This document shows, in pieces, positions 47,291 through 59,639 of a DNA stretch of 64,000 bases (position 1 is the first letter of the stretch; each line of letters opens with the position of its first letter). This DNA comes from Tiliqua scincoides. Its lineage: Eukaryota > Chordata > Lepidosauria > Squamata > Scincidae. Location of the stretch: contig NC_089822.1 of assembly GCF_035046505.1 (NCBI RefSeq), positions 124,678,807-124,742,806 on the forward strand, in the 5' to 3' direction. The notes under the pieces are model-generated. The model had not been told where the DNA came from and searched no databases. It saw only the letters and a program-made list of their open reading frames with translations. The translations under genes and the position numbers were made by a program.

Positions 47291-49814
47291 AGCCAGAAAA
47301 AATTGCCCATGTTGTGCAATGCAAGTTGTACTGGTGGTGGAATAATCATCAGGACATAACTTGGCCTAGATTGGCCTATATGTGTATCATAGGCCAAACT
47401 GATACACATTTGTATCAGTCCAGTTGGGTTGCAGCCAGGTTTTACTTCTCTCCAAGTGCAAGTACATCCTTGTGCAGAGACTATGTTTTCTCTTGGGGCT
47501 TCCAGCTTTTGTGGTGTCCTTTTCTCCAGAATCAAAATCTCATTGGAGCTGGTAGAAAAGCAGAAAACTGAGGGGGGGGGGGGGAAGGTGACAGAATTGT
47601 TTTCAGTGATAATTGCAGGCTGCAGTCATCATCCCTCCTTGCGGCATGATCAAGACTGTCAGCATTGCATTGATGGAGGAGGCAAGTTAGCAGAGGTGAT
47701 AGTTGGCCAGCAAAGAAATTTTAAAGGTGGCTGAATGTATTTGGAAGTAGTGGAGTGCAAAGGTGGGACTAGAACACCAACAGAAGCTTGAATCCTTGTC
47801 CTTTTAAAGCAACTGGGGTAAGACCCTTATTCCCATTTTGACTGGAGCAGCAGCATGAGTAGTGCGCACATGTGTAACCCTTTCCCCTTGTGCCATTTTC
47901 CTGATTGACATAATCATGCCAGTGCTGCTGCTCTGATCACAATTGAAGCTGCGCCCATACCTTACCCAGAGGCTGCTTTAAAAGGAAATGAAATATTAGG
48001 AGATCCGATCACAGTTCTCTAGAGTTGGGTCTGTTTTGGCCTTTAGCAGCTGGTGGCATCCACTGAATTGGGATGGTGGTGAGAGAAATGTGGCTGTTTT
48101 CCCTATTGCTACAGCCCCACAAAGGGGACAAATTTAGGGGTGTGTGTGAGTGCATGCACTTCTTGATTCTGAATAGATCTGTGGCCCTTGGGCAGCTCTC
48201 TGCACAAGGGCACATCCTACTGTCCTGTTCTGACATCAAATATTTAGCAAGGCTTGCAAATAGTGTGGAATCCTCATTCATGAAAGCCTGTCTGCCTCTC
48301 CCTCCAAATCTGGATTTACCTCCCTTACAGGTGGTTACCCACCCTATAAGACCTCAGTCAACCTCACTGACTCTAGAATCTACTTCCTGCAGCTGATTTT
48401 TCTCGGTGGGAATGAATCTGAGCGTGGGAGACAGGAAATGCAGCACATGGGGGTCAGGGATGTTCATGGGAATGGGTTGGAAAATTCTGAACTGAAAAAC
48501 CTCTATAGGACCCAAAGGGAACGTGCTTTGTTTCCTTTTCTTTCCCTTCCCCCTCCCCAAGCCTTTAATGATTGTTTGTAACCACAAGATCTAGAGGCAT
48601 TTCATGGATATACCATTGCTTTCACTTGACGGGCTGTAGACATTTTATTGGTGGTGTGGCACCAGCAAAGAACACAGAGGCAGGCAGGCAGCATGAGCAG
48701 AAGTCTGGCACGTGCCCAGTTTAAGCTTGAAGGCCCAACAAAAGAGCAGGTGGTTGTGCAGAGAAGTAAGTGCTCTGTCCCTGACTGCAGCAGAGACTGG
48801 AGGCTGACTTGGCTGTGTCGCTCTCAGAAGTCAGGGCGATCCTTCTTCAGGGATTTGTAATCCGTAGAGACAGCCATGAACTATGGGGAAAAGATGGTGT
48901 TGGATGAATGCCTGTTGGCTGTCCCGCTGAAAGCTCTGTGGTTTGAGGCACTGGAAATGTTTCCTTAAAATTCCTCTAGAGATGTGAGACTCCCTCCCCA
49001 GCCTCCTCACATTTATCATGGCTCCAGAAAAAATGGTTGGACTTTTACTATCTTGGCTTGGGGCTGAGATACTCATACTGGCAACGCTTCACATACCTTG
49101 TATTGGTCATTGGGACTCAGGTTATTCCATGGTTCCGGGTTGTTCTTCCTATCCCAACTGGAAAAAGAGAAAGGAAGACTTTATGGGTAAGAAGCATTGA
49201 ATTAGAGAGGTGCTCTTGAGAGACCGCCAAGGTCCTCCCATGCTAGAGCAAGCCAGAGTAATTTAACCTTGGTCGTCTTCCCCTCAGTGTTTCACTACTA
49301 AGGCCTAACTCAGCCACTCTGCGTCCATCATGGATGCCATTTTCTCTCTGACTATTTCTCTTCCATGGATGCAAAGCTCTCTTGTGGCCTTAAATGCTGT
49401 CATTCCTGAATGACATATGACTTGAGGGGAAGGGAAATTGGGATGATATATCCAAACTGAAGTGACATTGACCATTTTCCTATGGCATGAATCTGTTGTT
49501 GTAGCTGCCTCATCCTTTATTGCTTGTTAATCAAGAGGAAAGTTTCACGTCCCATCTACAAAAGACTAGTTGTAAGAAGGCTTTCCACTTTAGCCGTAAA
49601 ACTGAAGAAAGAGCTCCTTGGGATGGGTACATCCCTTCACCATCATTTCACACTGATAATGCAGCAGAGGTAATAGTTGGCTAGCAAAGCTGTGGTGATA
49701 GCTGAAGGACGAGGGCTTAAGAGTCCCCTTGGATTAATTAGTTTGGAACAAAAGGTGTTGAGTTCTGCCTGTAGCACTTCAGTATGTCTAAGTACAAAAC
49801 AGATTTCAGTGACT
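47291..49814. other. No recognisable gene
   Basis: 2.5 kb; nothing supportable beyond short frames. Confidence 0.35.
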
Positions 49815-49895
49815 AAAGTTGCAATCCTAAACACACTTACCTGAGAGTAAGCTCCATTGAATAAAATAGAACTTACTTTTGAGTAAACATGTACG
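49815..49895 (+). repeat. Palindromic repeat, family P
   Basis: AAGTTGCAATCCTAAACACA to TTTTGAGTAAACATGTACG. Confidence 0.65.
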
Positions 49896-49924
49896 CTACT
49901 GTATCATGGATTATTCTGTTTATA

Positions 49925-50410
49925 ATAGTGAGGGCCAACACTGTGGAGGCACTCTGCACAGAGCTGACGTCACCGCCCAACTTCTGAGTCACTGAGCTTC
50001 TACATGTGCAATCACTGGGGAGGCTCAGTTTTTGCTGCCATAGCTAGGTCTCGATATAGGGAGAGACTAGCTGAGACAGGAAAGAGCTGAGCCTCCCCAG
50101 CGATTGCACAACCACTCAAAACTGGGTAACAGTCAAACAGAGTAAAACTCAAAACTGGGTGGAGTGTGTGCACAATCGCAAAGAATCATTGCACACATGC
50201 TCCACCTAGTTTCTGAGTGGTTGTGTAATTGCTGGGGAGGCACAACTCTTGTCTGCCTCAGCGGTAGTCTTAACTGCAGTTCAGCCTCCCCTGTGATCAT
50301 GCAATCCACCAGAAGGTGGGTGGAGCATGCGCAATCAAAGGGGAAGACGGAGACCTGGAGTAAGGTAGGTGAGGCTCTGCCTCCCCACCCACATGTCCTC
50401 AATAACTAAT
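49925..50410. repeat. Complex inverted-module repeat
   Basis: The module GCAATCACTGGGGAGGCTCA (50009-50028) recurs inverted at 50090-50109 (TGAGCCTCCCCAGCGATTGC) and again direct at 50227-50242 (TAATTGCTGGGGAGGC). AACCACTCAAAACTGGGT (50110-50127) faces ACCTAGTTTCTGAGTGGTT (50204-50222). It can fold extensively and looks like a compound MITE. Confidence 0.5.
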
Positions 50411-52411
50411 CTAAAAAAGTGTGTGCGTGTGCAGTTTTGCAAGACGTTTACTTTAAAGAGGGAGTAAGTGATGATGGGACAAAGGCTCAACCTCCATCCT
50501 CCAAAATGACCCACTGCCAAGGTTTCCTGCCACATTTCATTGCAGCTCACAAGCAAAAGCAGGATGTTATGGTGTTGACAACTGAGAAATTGCCTATCTT
50601 GAGTGCTATGGTGTTGGCAACTGGGAAATTGTCAGTCTTGCCTCAGCTACCTGGTTGGGGCAGCATTGTAGCCAACTTTCATTGCTAGGCAGGGCTGGCA
50701 GAGGAAATCTTGAGTGAGCAGAGTTGCTCCTCTAAGTGGGTGGAGTTTGGAGTGCAGCTGAGGTTTTGTGGGGGATATCAGCTCCCATAGATTTTTGTAA
50801 AACAATTGTCTCTTTTCTTGAAACAAGCTCTCAGTGTTCAACAGAAGCTGTCATATTGCAAATTAGAATGCCAATTCCCACCCACCCCCTTTGAAACAAA
50901 TTTTTTAGGTAGTGTGAAGCAGTAGACCCACAGACTTCACTCCGGCTATGTCTCTGCTCTGAGGTCACCTGTCTAGTGTTAAATTTCTGACACAAGAAGT
51001 CTTTGGGCTTAGATTTTCTTGAAAACCACACCTTCCAAATTGGAAGACTTATTCTCCAATCCAAGATGTGACTTATTGCATTTACTCACTATTGTGAGGA
51101 AAGGCAATCTGTGCATGTTCAGAAGCACTCTTATTTCAGGTGGCAGAGGACTGAACTCTGACACAGAAGTTTGGTTTAGTACTAAGCTCTAGTGGCCTCT
51201 AGTTTTCAAATTAAGCCCTACGTGTAAGTAACCTTCTTGGGGCTGGGATGTGCATGTTATGATTTTGTAAAGTGCCATGCACCATTAAGACATAACTTGC
51301 ACAATAAATCACTTGTGCATTCCTTTGTGTGCAAGGAAATTGTGGTAAAGGGAGGGTTTGAACCCAGGTCTTTCCAAATCCCACAGTAAATGTTGACTAG
51401 CCCTTGCTTTTTTCCCATGGATTCAGAGAGACCATGGTTATAGCTCCGGCCCTCTTCACACAATGTTTTTGCCATGCAGGGAAAGGTAATTGCCTACTCA
51501 TGCTAGGCTTCCTGATGCATGCCCACATCTTCATGCTTGTGTTCTACAATGTGTGAAGGTGTTCTGAATCTGCTCACCTATCCGCCCCCAGCATGTCTGA
51601 CACATCAGAGTGCTTGTTATTTAGCTGCTGACTCTGGTGCCTTCGCAAGAAATGCAATGCGCTAACAAGATGATGGTTGTAAGCCACAAACCGCCAAGTC
51701 TTGTTACAATCCTCTTCTGTCTAGTATACTAACTATATAATCAATGTGGAGAGCAATTTTGTTTCTCTCCAAAATTGCCTTTTGAGATGTCAAAGTATTA
51801 ACAAAATGAAAAAGAACCAATTTGAAAATCTTAGTCCAGCAGCATGGGGGCTGGGGTAGAGTTTACACACGAGCCACCCCATTTGAACTCTTAGCCCTCA
51901 AATGTTCTAGACTATGACCTGAAAGCCTAACTTACTCCACAAGGTTATATTTAATCACAGCATGTCTGACACATATTTGGGCAGAGCTTTGTGCTTCAAC
52001 AATCTCAGCATATTTTCCAGAGCAAAAACAAAAACGTTCACCAATTTGAAATTGGCAAATATTCATATTGCTTTATTTGAAAAATTCATCTTTTGCTTTT
52101 AATATTCCACTTGCAGAGATTTCTTTAAAATAAAATCTGAACTCACTTAATTTTGAAGTAATCACGTGGCACCACTTTGCCAAATCAAAGTGGCAAATTT
52201 TTACACTTTTTAATTGCTAAATCCCTAATACAGTAAAAACAAACTCAAACCAGAAGAGACCGTGCATTTGACTTTTTGCTACAGAAAATTCACAGAGGAT
52301 TTTTTAAAAAACATTTTCATTCAAAACCGGATGTTTCCCATGTGTGAGGCTAGAAGTTCAGTTTCTGATAGCTCCAAGGATCTTTTACAGTACAGCTGAG
52401 AAAGCTTTGGA
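50411..52411. other. Non-genic; local tandem duplication near 50566
   Basis: TGGTGTTGACAACTGAGAAA at 50570 is repeated about 43 bases on as TGGTGTTGGCAACTGGGAAA. No gene seen in the 2-kb stretch. Confidence 0.35.
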
Positions 52412-52460
52412 ATTTGGGATAATTTAAATGTTAATATTGGCAACCTTCAGTCTTGAAAGA

Positions 52461-52658
52461 CTATGGTATCGTGCTCTGAATGATGGTTCTGGCACAGCAT
52501 CTAGTGTGGCTGAAAAGGCCGATTTGGGAGTGACAATCCCTTCCACACTGGGAGCAAGTGCAGTCTGTCCCCTGGTCTGTCTCCCTGGCTATGGGCCAGG
52601 TTTTCGTTCTTTGCCTCAGTCTGTTGGCCAAGTGTCTCTTCAAACTGGGAAAGGCCAT
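52461..52658 (-). pseudogene. LINE copy 2 ORF, C-terminal finger piece
   Basis: Encodes the end of the protein with CSQCGRDCHSQIGLFSHTRC-type C2HC residues and stops at the TAG in the shared tail. Confidence 0.75.
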
Positions 52659-52694
52659 GCTGCACAGCCTGCCTCCAAGCAGAACGCTCAGAGG

Positions 52695-53843
52695 CTAAGG
52701 TTTCCCATCTGTGAGGTTCATTCCTAAGGCTTTCAGATCCCTCTTGCAGATATCCTTGTAGCGCTGCTGTGGTCTACCCATAAGGCGCTTTCCCTGCACA
52801 AGTTCTCCATAGAGGAGATCCTTTGGGATCTGACCATCGCCCATTCTCACAACATGACCAAGCCAATGCAGGCATCTCTGTTTCAGCAGTGTATACACGC
52901 TGGGGATTCCAGCTTGTTCCAGGACTGTGTTGTTTGGAACTTTGTCCTGCCAGGTGATGCCGAGGATGCGTCGGAGGCAGCGCATGTGGAAAGCGCTCAG
53001 TTTCCTCTCCTGTTGTGAGCGAAGAGTCCATGACTCGCTGCAGTACAGAAGTGTACTCAGGACGCAAGCTCTGTAGACCTGGATCTTGGTATGTTCCGTC
53101 AGCTTCTTGTTGGACCAGACTCTCTTTGTGAGTCTGGAAAACGTGGTAGCTGCTTTACCGATGCGCTTGTTTAGCTCGGTATCGAGAGAAAGAGTGTCGG
53201 AGATCGTTGAGCCAAGGTACACAAAGTCATGGACAACCTCCAGTTCACGCTCAGAGATTGTAATGCAGGGAGGTGAGTCCACATCCTGAACCATGACCTG
53301 TGTTTTCTTCAGGCTGATTGTCAGTCCAAAATCTTGGCAGGCCTTGCTAAAACGATCCATGAGCTGCTGGAGATCTTTGGCAGAGTGGGTAGTGACAGCT
53401 GCATCGTCGGCAAAGAGGAAGTCACGCAGACATTTCAGCTGGACTTTGGATTTTGCTCTCAGTCTGGAGAGGTTGAAGAGCTTTCCGTCTGATCTGGTCC
53501 GGAGATAGATGCCTTCTGTTGCAGTTCCAAAGGCCTGCTTCAGCAGGACAGTGAAGATAATCCCAAACAAGGTTGGTGCAAGAACACAGCCCTGCTTCAC
53601 TCCGCTTCGGATGTCAAAAGGGTCTGATGTGGAGCCATCGAAGACAACAGTGCCCTTCATGTCCTTGTGGAAAGATCTGATGATGCTGAGGAGCCTGGGT
53701 GGACATCTGATCTTGGGGAGAATCTTGAAGAGGCTGTCCCTGCTGACCAGGTCGAAAGCCTTCGTGAGATCTATGAAGGCTATAATGAGTGGCTGTCGTT
53801 GTTCTCTGCATTTCTCCTGCAGTTGTCTAAGGGAGAATACCAT
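52695..53843 (-). pseudogene. LINE copy 2 ORF, reverse transcriptase piece
   Basis: 382 codons matching copy 1 residue for residue in most places: FIDLTKAFD, KQGCVLAPTLFG, FLFADDAAV (catalytic pair intact), YLGSTISDTL, LHWLGHVVR. It ends early through a frameshift near 52715 (LTDGKP against copy 1 LNKWET). Confidence 0.85.
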
Positions 53844-53930
53844 ATCAGCGGTGGACCTGTTGGCTTGGAATCCGCACTGCGATTCTGGATAAACGCTCTC
53901 TGCAAGTACCTGGAGCCTCTTCAGTGCAAC

Positions 53931-54215
53931 TCAGGCGAACAGCTTTCTTGCAATGCTAAGGAGAGAGATGCCACGGTAGTTATTGCAGTCACCCCTGTCG
54001 CCTTTGTTCTTGTACAGTGTGATGATGTTTGCGTCCCTCATGTCCTGTACTCCACCTTCTCTCCAGCAGAGACAGAGGATTTCATGCAACTCAGTGGCGA
54101 TTATCTCTTTGCAGCACTTTAGGACTTCAGCAGGGATGCTGTCTTTCCCAGGTGCCTTGCCAGATGCCACATGAAGTTCTTCTAGGGTTGGTTCACTGTC
54201 AAGCTCCTCCAACAC
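53931..54215 (-). pseudogene. LINE copy 2 ORF, RT entry piece
   Basis: LEELDSEPTLEELHVASGKA then DSIPAEVLKCCKEI and NYRGISLLSI; lacks the LDSLAF residues of copy 1. Confidence 0.75.
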
Positions 54216-54396
54216 AGGCAGGCATTCGATGTTGTTCAGTGCTTCCTCGGTTACTGCATTTTCTCAGAAATATAGCTCAGAGTAGTGCTGCACCCAACAT
54301 CCATCTGCTGTGCCTAGTCCTGGATGACCCTCACCTGTGGCAGACTTCAGAGGGGCAGTTTACTTCTGTGTTGGACCTAGGGCCAGTTTGATACTG

Positions 54397-54660
54397 TCAT
54401 ACATCCCCCTTGATGTTGCCCGTGTCAGCTGCTATCTGTATCTGGGAACAGAGTTGGAGCCAGTAGTCGTTGGCACATCTCCTGGCAGTCTGCTGGACTT
54501 TGCTGCGAGCAGCTCGGAGGACCTGCAGGTTGCGCTCACTGGGACAGGTTTTGTATGCTGCTAGAGCTCTCCTCTTTTCCTCAATGACTGGTGTCAACTC
54601 CTCAGAGTGGGCTTCAAACCAGTCTGCCATCTTGTTGGTCTTCTTGCCGAATATGGACAA
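54397..54660 (-). pseudogene. LINE copy 2 ORF, linker piece
   Basis: MSIFGKKTNKMADWFEAHSE to AADTGNIKG, collinear with copy 1 residues near 330-410. Confidence 0.7.
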
Positions 54661-54831
54661 GGCGGTGTTGTAAACGGCATTTTTGAAATGTTCCCATCTG
54701 TTGGATGCATCTGCATTGGCCGGGCCTGGAAGAGATTCCTCAAGCGCTCATGCAAATTCCTCCACTTTTCCCTGGTCCCAGGTCTTGCTGGCGTCAATGT
54801 GAGGTCTTCCTTCCTTTTTCGTGTGATACAG

Positions 54832-55726
54832 TCACTTAGTTAGCAGTTTCACTCTGCTGCACACCAGGGAATGGTCAGTGTCACAGGCAGCACCCTGATA
54901 ACTGCGTGTAATCTTGATGCTGGGAAGGCTGGAGCGTCTGGTGAGAATCAGGTCGAGCTGGTGCCAGTGTTTTGATCTTGGGTGTCTCCAAGAGACTCTA
55001 TGTTGGGGCTTCGTGTTGAAGAAGGTGTTGCTGACGCAGAGACCGTGATGACAGCAAAGCTCTAGCAGGCGTTGGCCATTTTTGTTCATCCTCCCAGTGC
55101 CAAACTGGCCTAAGCAAGTGGGCCACGAACTGTGATCAGCACCAACTCTAGCACTGAAATAGCCGAGGATGAACAATGGCTCTTTTTGGGGGGATGTTCT
55201 TGATAGTGGTGGCCAGGTCATCGTAGAATTTGTCTTTAGCTTCTGCTGAAGATGACAGAGTAGGTGCATATGCACTGATAAGAGTGACAAGTCCTGCTGA
55301 TGAGTGGAGCTGCAGGGACAAAATTCTTTCACTTCCTGCAGAAGGTGGGATGATGGATTTCAGCAGGGTATTTCTGACTGCAAAGCCAACACCATGTTCC
55401 CTGGTCTCGTTTAGTGGTTTTACCTGCCAGAAAAATGAGAAATTTCTCTCCTTGACAGATCCTGAATCCGGCAGCCTCGTCTCTTGAAGGGCGACGATGT
55501 CCATCTGCAGTCTGTTCAGCTCCATGTTGACGACAGCTGTTTTGCGGGCGTCGTCTATTTCTTGCAGGTTGTCAGAGAAGCCAGGTGTCATTGTCCTAAC
55601 GTTCCAGGTGCCCAGCTTTAGGGCAGAAATTTTCTGTTTTCTGTTGCCTGGTGCAGAGTTGTCGATTCCCTTGTCGGTTTTCACCTTAAACCCCACGCAC
55701 CCCATGAGGTTAACGGACTGTGGCAA
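54832..55726 (-). pseudogene. LINE copy 2 ORF, endonuclease pieces
   Basis: Two overlapping frames (55148-55726 and 54832-55332) together cover the endonuclease. The first starts MPQSVNLMGCVGFKVKTD and holds GTWNVRTM and ALQETRLPDSG. The second holds FSARVGADHSSWP, HQLDLILTRRSS and TDHSLV. The family aspartate in GDFNAR reads GYFSAR here. Confidence 0.8.
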
Positions 55727-56269
55727 GGCAGCACCTTACTGACCGGGGACTGCCCAGCTTAAGGTGGGCAGTAGCTGCCCAATGAGATGCAATGATCTCT
55801 CCCACCGTCGGAAGCAGCCCCTGACGTCACGCTCTATGCCAATTGAGCGAAGACTTGTAACCGGTAAACTGCTGCTTCCCGTGTTGTGCTGACGCCGTAT
55901 GGCGAAGTTGGAGTGTCCTCTCCAGTCCGCGAGGCCTGGGTAAAGTGGGTATGGAGGATAGACTGTTACCCATGCAGCAAATCCCCCCTCTCCATGTCAC
56001 TGAAATGGTCCAATGGAAAAGCAGAAGCCAATACAGTTGGTTCCAGCGGCCTCGCAGGAGTTGCCAGAACATGACTGTGTTCAGCCACGAACTGCCTCAG
56101 GGGCTTCGGCTCCAGATTTTGCCTCGAGGTTGACTCCTGAAGCCTTTTCCATAACTGGATGTAACCACAAGGCAGTGGAGGTTTGAGGTCAGTCTCCTTC
56201 TCTTAGATGAGCTGCCTTCCCAGGCTGATGAGCCTCATCTACCCAGGATTTGGGATAAATTTGGGATAA

Positions 56270-56520
56270 ATCTACATTATATAGTTAAGCCATTTCTGCC
56301 CAGCGTTGCATATATGCAATAGGGACCAAATGTGTACACCTGTGGGCCAGGCAAAAATTGGTTAAACAGTCATTTCCTATTCAAAAGAAACCCTGAGAGC
56401 CATTGATTTTTTTGAGTAGGGGTTAGGGAGATTTTTTTTGGAGAATTAGGAATATATGAAATTGCCACTGTTGTAATTTTGTTTACCTGTTTATATGCCA
56501 ATAAAGGTATTATTGATTGA
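56270..56520 (+). repeat. LINE 3' tail, ATGCCAATAAAGG type
   Basis: ATATGCCAATAAAGGTATTA near 56485 followed by a (TTGA)n run. Same tail type as 1-575. Body upstream is unclassified. Confidence 0.45.
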
Positions 56521-57302
56521 TTGATATGAAATTGCCCTTAGGCCATCTAGCTTAGTCCTGCCAACTGACTAGCAGTGGGTCTCCAGGGCTTTAGGCAGGA
56601 ATTGTTTCTCTGCCAAACATAGAGATACCAGGGATTTGTGTTGGTGATCGCATGTATGTTGATTTTTTAGGACTAGAAAGATCATAAACCTTTTACTATG
56701 TGGAAGGGAATCTATAGACTCTGGAACACATGCTCATTCAACAAGCTAGAGTCAAAACTGGATGGCTCCTCTTGCCTCCAGAGGGCGCATGCACTGGGAG
56801 CATGAGGGGGGGTGCGGACCCGATCTGCAGATAAATCCATCTGCAGATACGCCCCCCCCCCAGTATATAAGATTTGATCAATCTGCTAGCAGAATGCACT
56901 GGCACAGAACATTATGCTGAGAACTACTCAGAGAGGAAGGTGAGATCCAAAAGCAAGATGGGAAGCAATGCCCTCCAGAGGCCAGGGTGTGGGGAGCCTC
57001 AGGGCAAAGCCCTACAGTGGAATTTCAGGACATGTCAGGCCCCTCTACTTCTCCCAATCTTATTGACACGTTCTCTCATCTTCCCCATCAGTGATGGGGC
57101 AGGGGACTTTGAAAGCAGTTGTGAGTCATTGTCCCCAATCCTTGGAGGGTAGAAACTGCTGCCACATTTTACCACATTTCCTGACATGGGTGAGAATGGA
57201 AAGAAGGCGATTCTCAGTACTGGCAGCTCCTCCTTCCACCCTTTCCACCAACCAGTGGGAGAGCCCCATAGTGGCATCATAGTGAAGCAGAGGGCACTCC
57301 CA
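56521..57302. other. No recognisable gene
   Basis: About 780 bp with short frames only. Confidence 0.35.
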
Positions 57303-57475
57303 CTTAAGAACATAAAGAGCCCTGCTGGATCAGGCCAAAGGCCCATCTAGTCCAGCTTCCTGTATCTCACAGTGGCCTACTGGATGCCTTGGGAAGCACA
57401 CAAGGCAACAAGATACCTGCATCCTGGTGTCCTCCCTTGCACTTGTAGATGGGTTATGGCGCTTGGGTGAAGCAT
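57303..57475 (-). mobile_element. CR1 3' end, minus strand
   Basis: TAAGAACATAAAGAGCCCTG, GGCCCATCTAGTCCAGCTTC and ATCCTGGTGTCCTCCCTTGC are the reverse of the CR1 3' end at 16590-16735. Confidence 0.8.
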
Positions 57476-57550
57476 CAGTAGCATGAATCTTTTGGCTGAC
57501 TCCTACCACTACTGCAACCCATTCTGGGTATGTTCGTGGGTTGACCTAGC

Positions 57551-57820
57551 CAGTGGTGCTGCCAGGGGCCATGGCGCCTGGGGCAGCAATGTTATGACGT
57601 CACACGGCATTGTGATGTCAAGGAGACAGCCTCCTCCTCTTCATGTCTGGCAAACAAGAAGAGGAGAAGGCTGCTGAAAATTGCCCCAGCGAGTGTGCAT
57701 GTGCTCCAGCTGCTGTTCCAACCCAGGAAGCAGCAGGAGCACTTGTGCACTCAAACGTTGCCACACTCCCTTCCAGCCTGGCACCCAGGTATGAACTGCC
57801 CCCTGCTTGCTACACCACTG
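57551..57820. mobile_element. hAT MITE, 270 bp
   Basis: Ends CAGTGGTGCTGCC and GCTACACCACTG; 8-bp flanks GACCTAGC and GACCCAGA (six of eight equal). Confidence 0.7.
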
Positions 57821-57974
57821 GACCCAGAAGGTGAGCCTTCTGATGGGAGTGGCCCCTGTCAGTGGGCAACCCTGGATGTTGCCCTGAAAACTTCATCTAG
57901 TGCCTGGCACAGAGTATGGGAAGGATTGCCAACTTCTGATTCCAATAATGCTGGACACTTCATTGGGTCTAGTA

Positions 57975-58307
57975 CACGGGTGGCCAAACTGCAGCATTCC
58001 ACATGCCATTTTTTTTTTAATGTACAGAATCTTGAATGTGCCACTCCACCTAATTTTGGCCCTCTCCATATCTGCTTGGGTGGTTTCCTCCACTCACGAG
58101 ATCTACTGAGCCTCCTTTCAGCTATCTTCACCCTGCCCTAGGCCTTGTTGCTCCCTTTCTGGGCTTTCTGCTGGAGAAGTGCTGTGCACTCTCAGCTGTG
58201 AAGCCCTGCATCAGCCGGTGTAGCCGTGAAAGGTGACTTTGCATGTGCCGCTAAGGAAGTCTCTGCATGACACTAGTGGCACTTGTGCTGCAGGTTGCCC
58301 ACCCTTG
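57975..58307. mobile_element. hAT MITE, first of a stacked pair
   Basis: Ends CACGGGTGGCCAAACTG and CAGGTTGCCCACCCTTG; flanked by GTCTAGTA (57967-57974) and GTCTAGAA (58308-58315). Confidence 0.85.
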
Positions 58308-58315
58308 GTCTAGAA

Positions 58316-58609
58316 CAGGGGTCTCCAAACCCCGGACCGGGGGCCAGATGCTGTCCGCAGCAATCCACTTTCTGGCCCATGGCAAACCTCTTGTCTACTG
58401 AAAGCCTCTGGCCCACTCAACTGAACATGACCAGAACTGTGCTCTGATTGTGTCTGGAGCGTGTTCTGAGGGCCAGAGAGGTTGAACGAATGAGCCCATT
58501 CATTCATCTAAGTTCCATCTCTAATTTATATTTAAGTTTTTTTCCCGGCCTTCAACACCATGCCAGATATTTGATGTGGCCTGCTGGCCAAAAAGTTTGG
58601 AGACTCCTG
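58316..58609. mobile_element. hAT MITE, second of a stacked pair
   Basis: Ends CAGGGGTCTCCAAACCC and GTTTGGAGACTCCTG; perfect duplication GTCTAGAA at 58308-58315 and 58610-58617. The left copy is also the right flank of the preceding MITE. Confidence 0.92.
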
Positions 58610-58900
58610 GTCTAGAAGATAGAAACTGAGCCAACAGAACCTAGTGTGTCAAGAGGTGAGCCTAAGGCGGGATCTGTTTGGGGGTGAATTTTGGCAGACT
58701 AGGGATTTTATCAGCATCCCCCGAGGCCAATGTTGGTTACCTGACTTAAGGTGGTTTTACTGGCTGAAGAGGTCAGCTATTCAATACTGGCTGACTGGCA
58801 AGCTTAGGTGCGGGAAAAGGAACGTGTCCCACTCTGTCACACACATCTAGCTTTTCTAAGTTTCTCATTCATGTGGTGGGGAGAAGGGGAACTGTTCTGC

Positions 58901-59063
58901 ATGGGTTATGTCAGAATGCCAGATGCAAGGGAGGGCACCAGGATGAGGTCTCTTGTTATCTGGTGTGCTCCCTGGGCCATTTGGTGGGCTGCTGTGAGAT
59001 ACAGGAAGCTGGACTAGATGGGCCTATGGCCTGATCCAGTGGGGCTGTTCTTATGTTCTTATG
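58901..59063 (+). mobile_element. CR1 3' end (5' truncated)
   Basis: ATGGGTTATGTCAGAATGCC to the TTCTTATG tail, nearly identical to the young CR1 end. Confidence 0.87.
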
Positions 59064-59097
59064 CATGTGTATATACATAAAGGTAAATATGGGTATG

Positions 59098-59120
59098 GGT
59101 GTGTGTGTGTGTGTGTGTAT
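59098..59120 (+). repeat. (TG)n microsatellite
   Basis: GT run of about 20 bp directly after the CR1 tail region. Confidence 0.8.
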
Positions 59121-59639
59121 TCAGTGCTCAGATATTATTATAACAGAGACTATTGTAAGATGGGTAAGGTATAGGCTTCAAGAGTGACATTTTAATGCAT
59201 ATTTACCTGTCAGGCAATGGCCACAGATTGTGGAGATGTGCCCTGGGGGAAATAACCTGCATCTTTCCATTTAAATGAATATCCAGGACAACGCTGACAT
59301 GATATTGAGGCCTGACAGGGGATGGAAAGCTGCCTGTCAATTGCAGGCCTGTCCTCTTATAATGGGACTGTGTTAACTCTTTTCAGGTCAGCGCTGAGCC
59401 TACATGGCCATTTAAAATATAACATAATGGTCAAGCAGAGCAAAGGGAGGAATTATTGTGTCTGCAGTTACTGAGCATGGGATGCAGCTGCTCCAAAAGG
59501 ATCTGGAAAAATACAGTTTAGAGAAAATGAATTTGGCTCTAGAATTTAGACGTCGAAAGCACTGAGATATCCTTAGTAGTAGTACTGTATGGTATCAGTA
59601 TTATCGTAATCTGTCACAGCAACACATTAATGAGCATGC
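59121..59639. other. No recognisable gene
   Basis: About 500 bp with nothing supportable. Confidence 0.35.

Larger units (their letters stand above)
52423..56247 (-). mobile_element. APE-type LINE, full length, copy 2
   Basis: Same family as 4752-8581, opposite strand, very similar by eye. The 11-bp target duplication ATTTGGGATAA at 52412-52422 and 56248-56258 sets both ends. The 5' end (right side) reads CCTGGGTAGATGAGGCTC. The 3' end has the TAG stop, the hairpin (loop UUCA here) and GGTTGCCAATATTAAC plus an AT-rich tail. RT keeps FADD, but several indels break the ORF into pieces, and six or seven residues are missing before GKAPGKDS. Confidence 0.93.
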
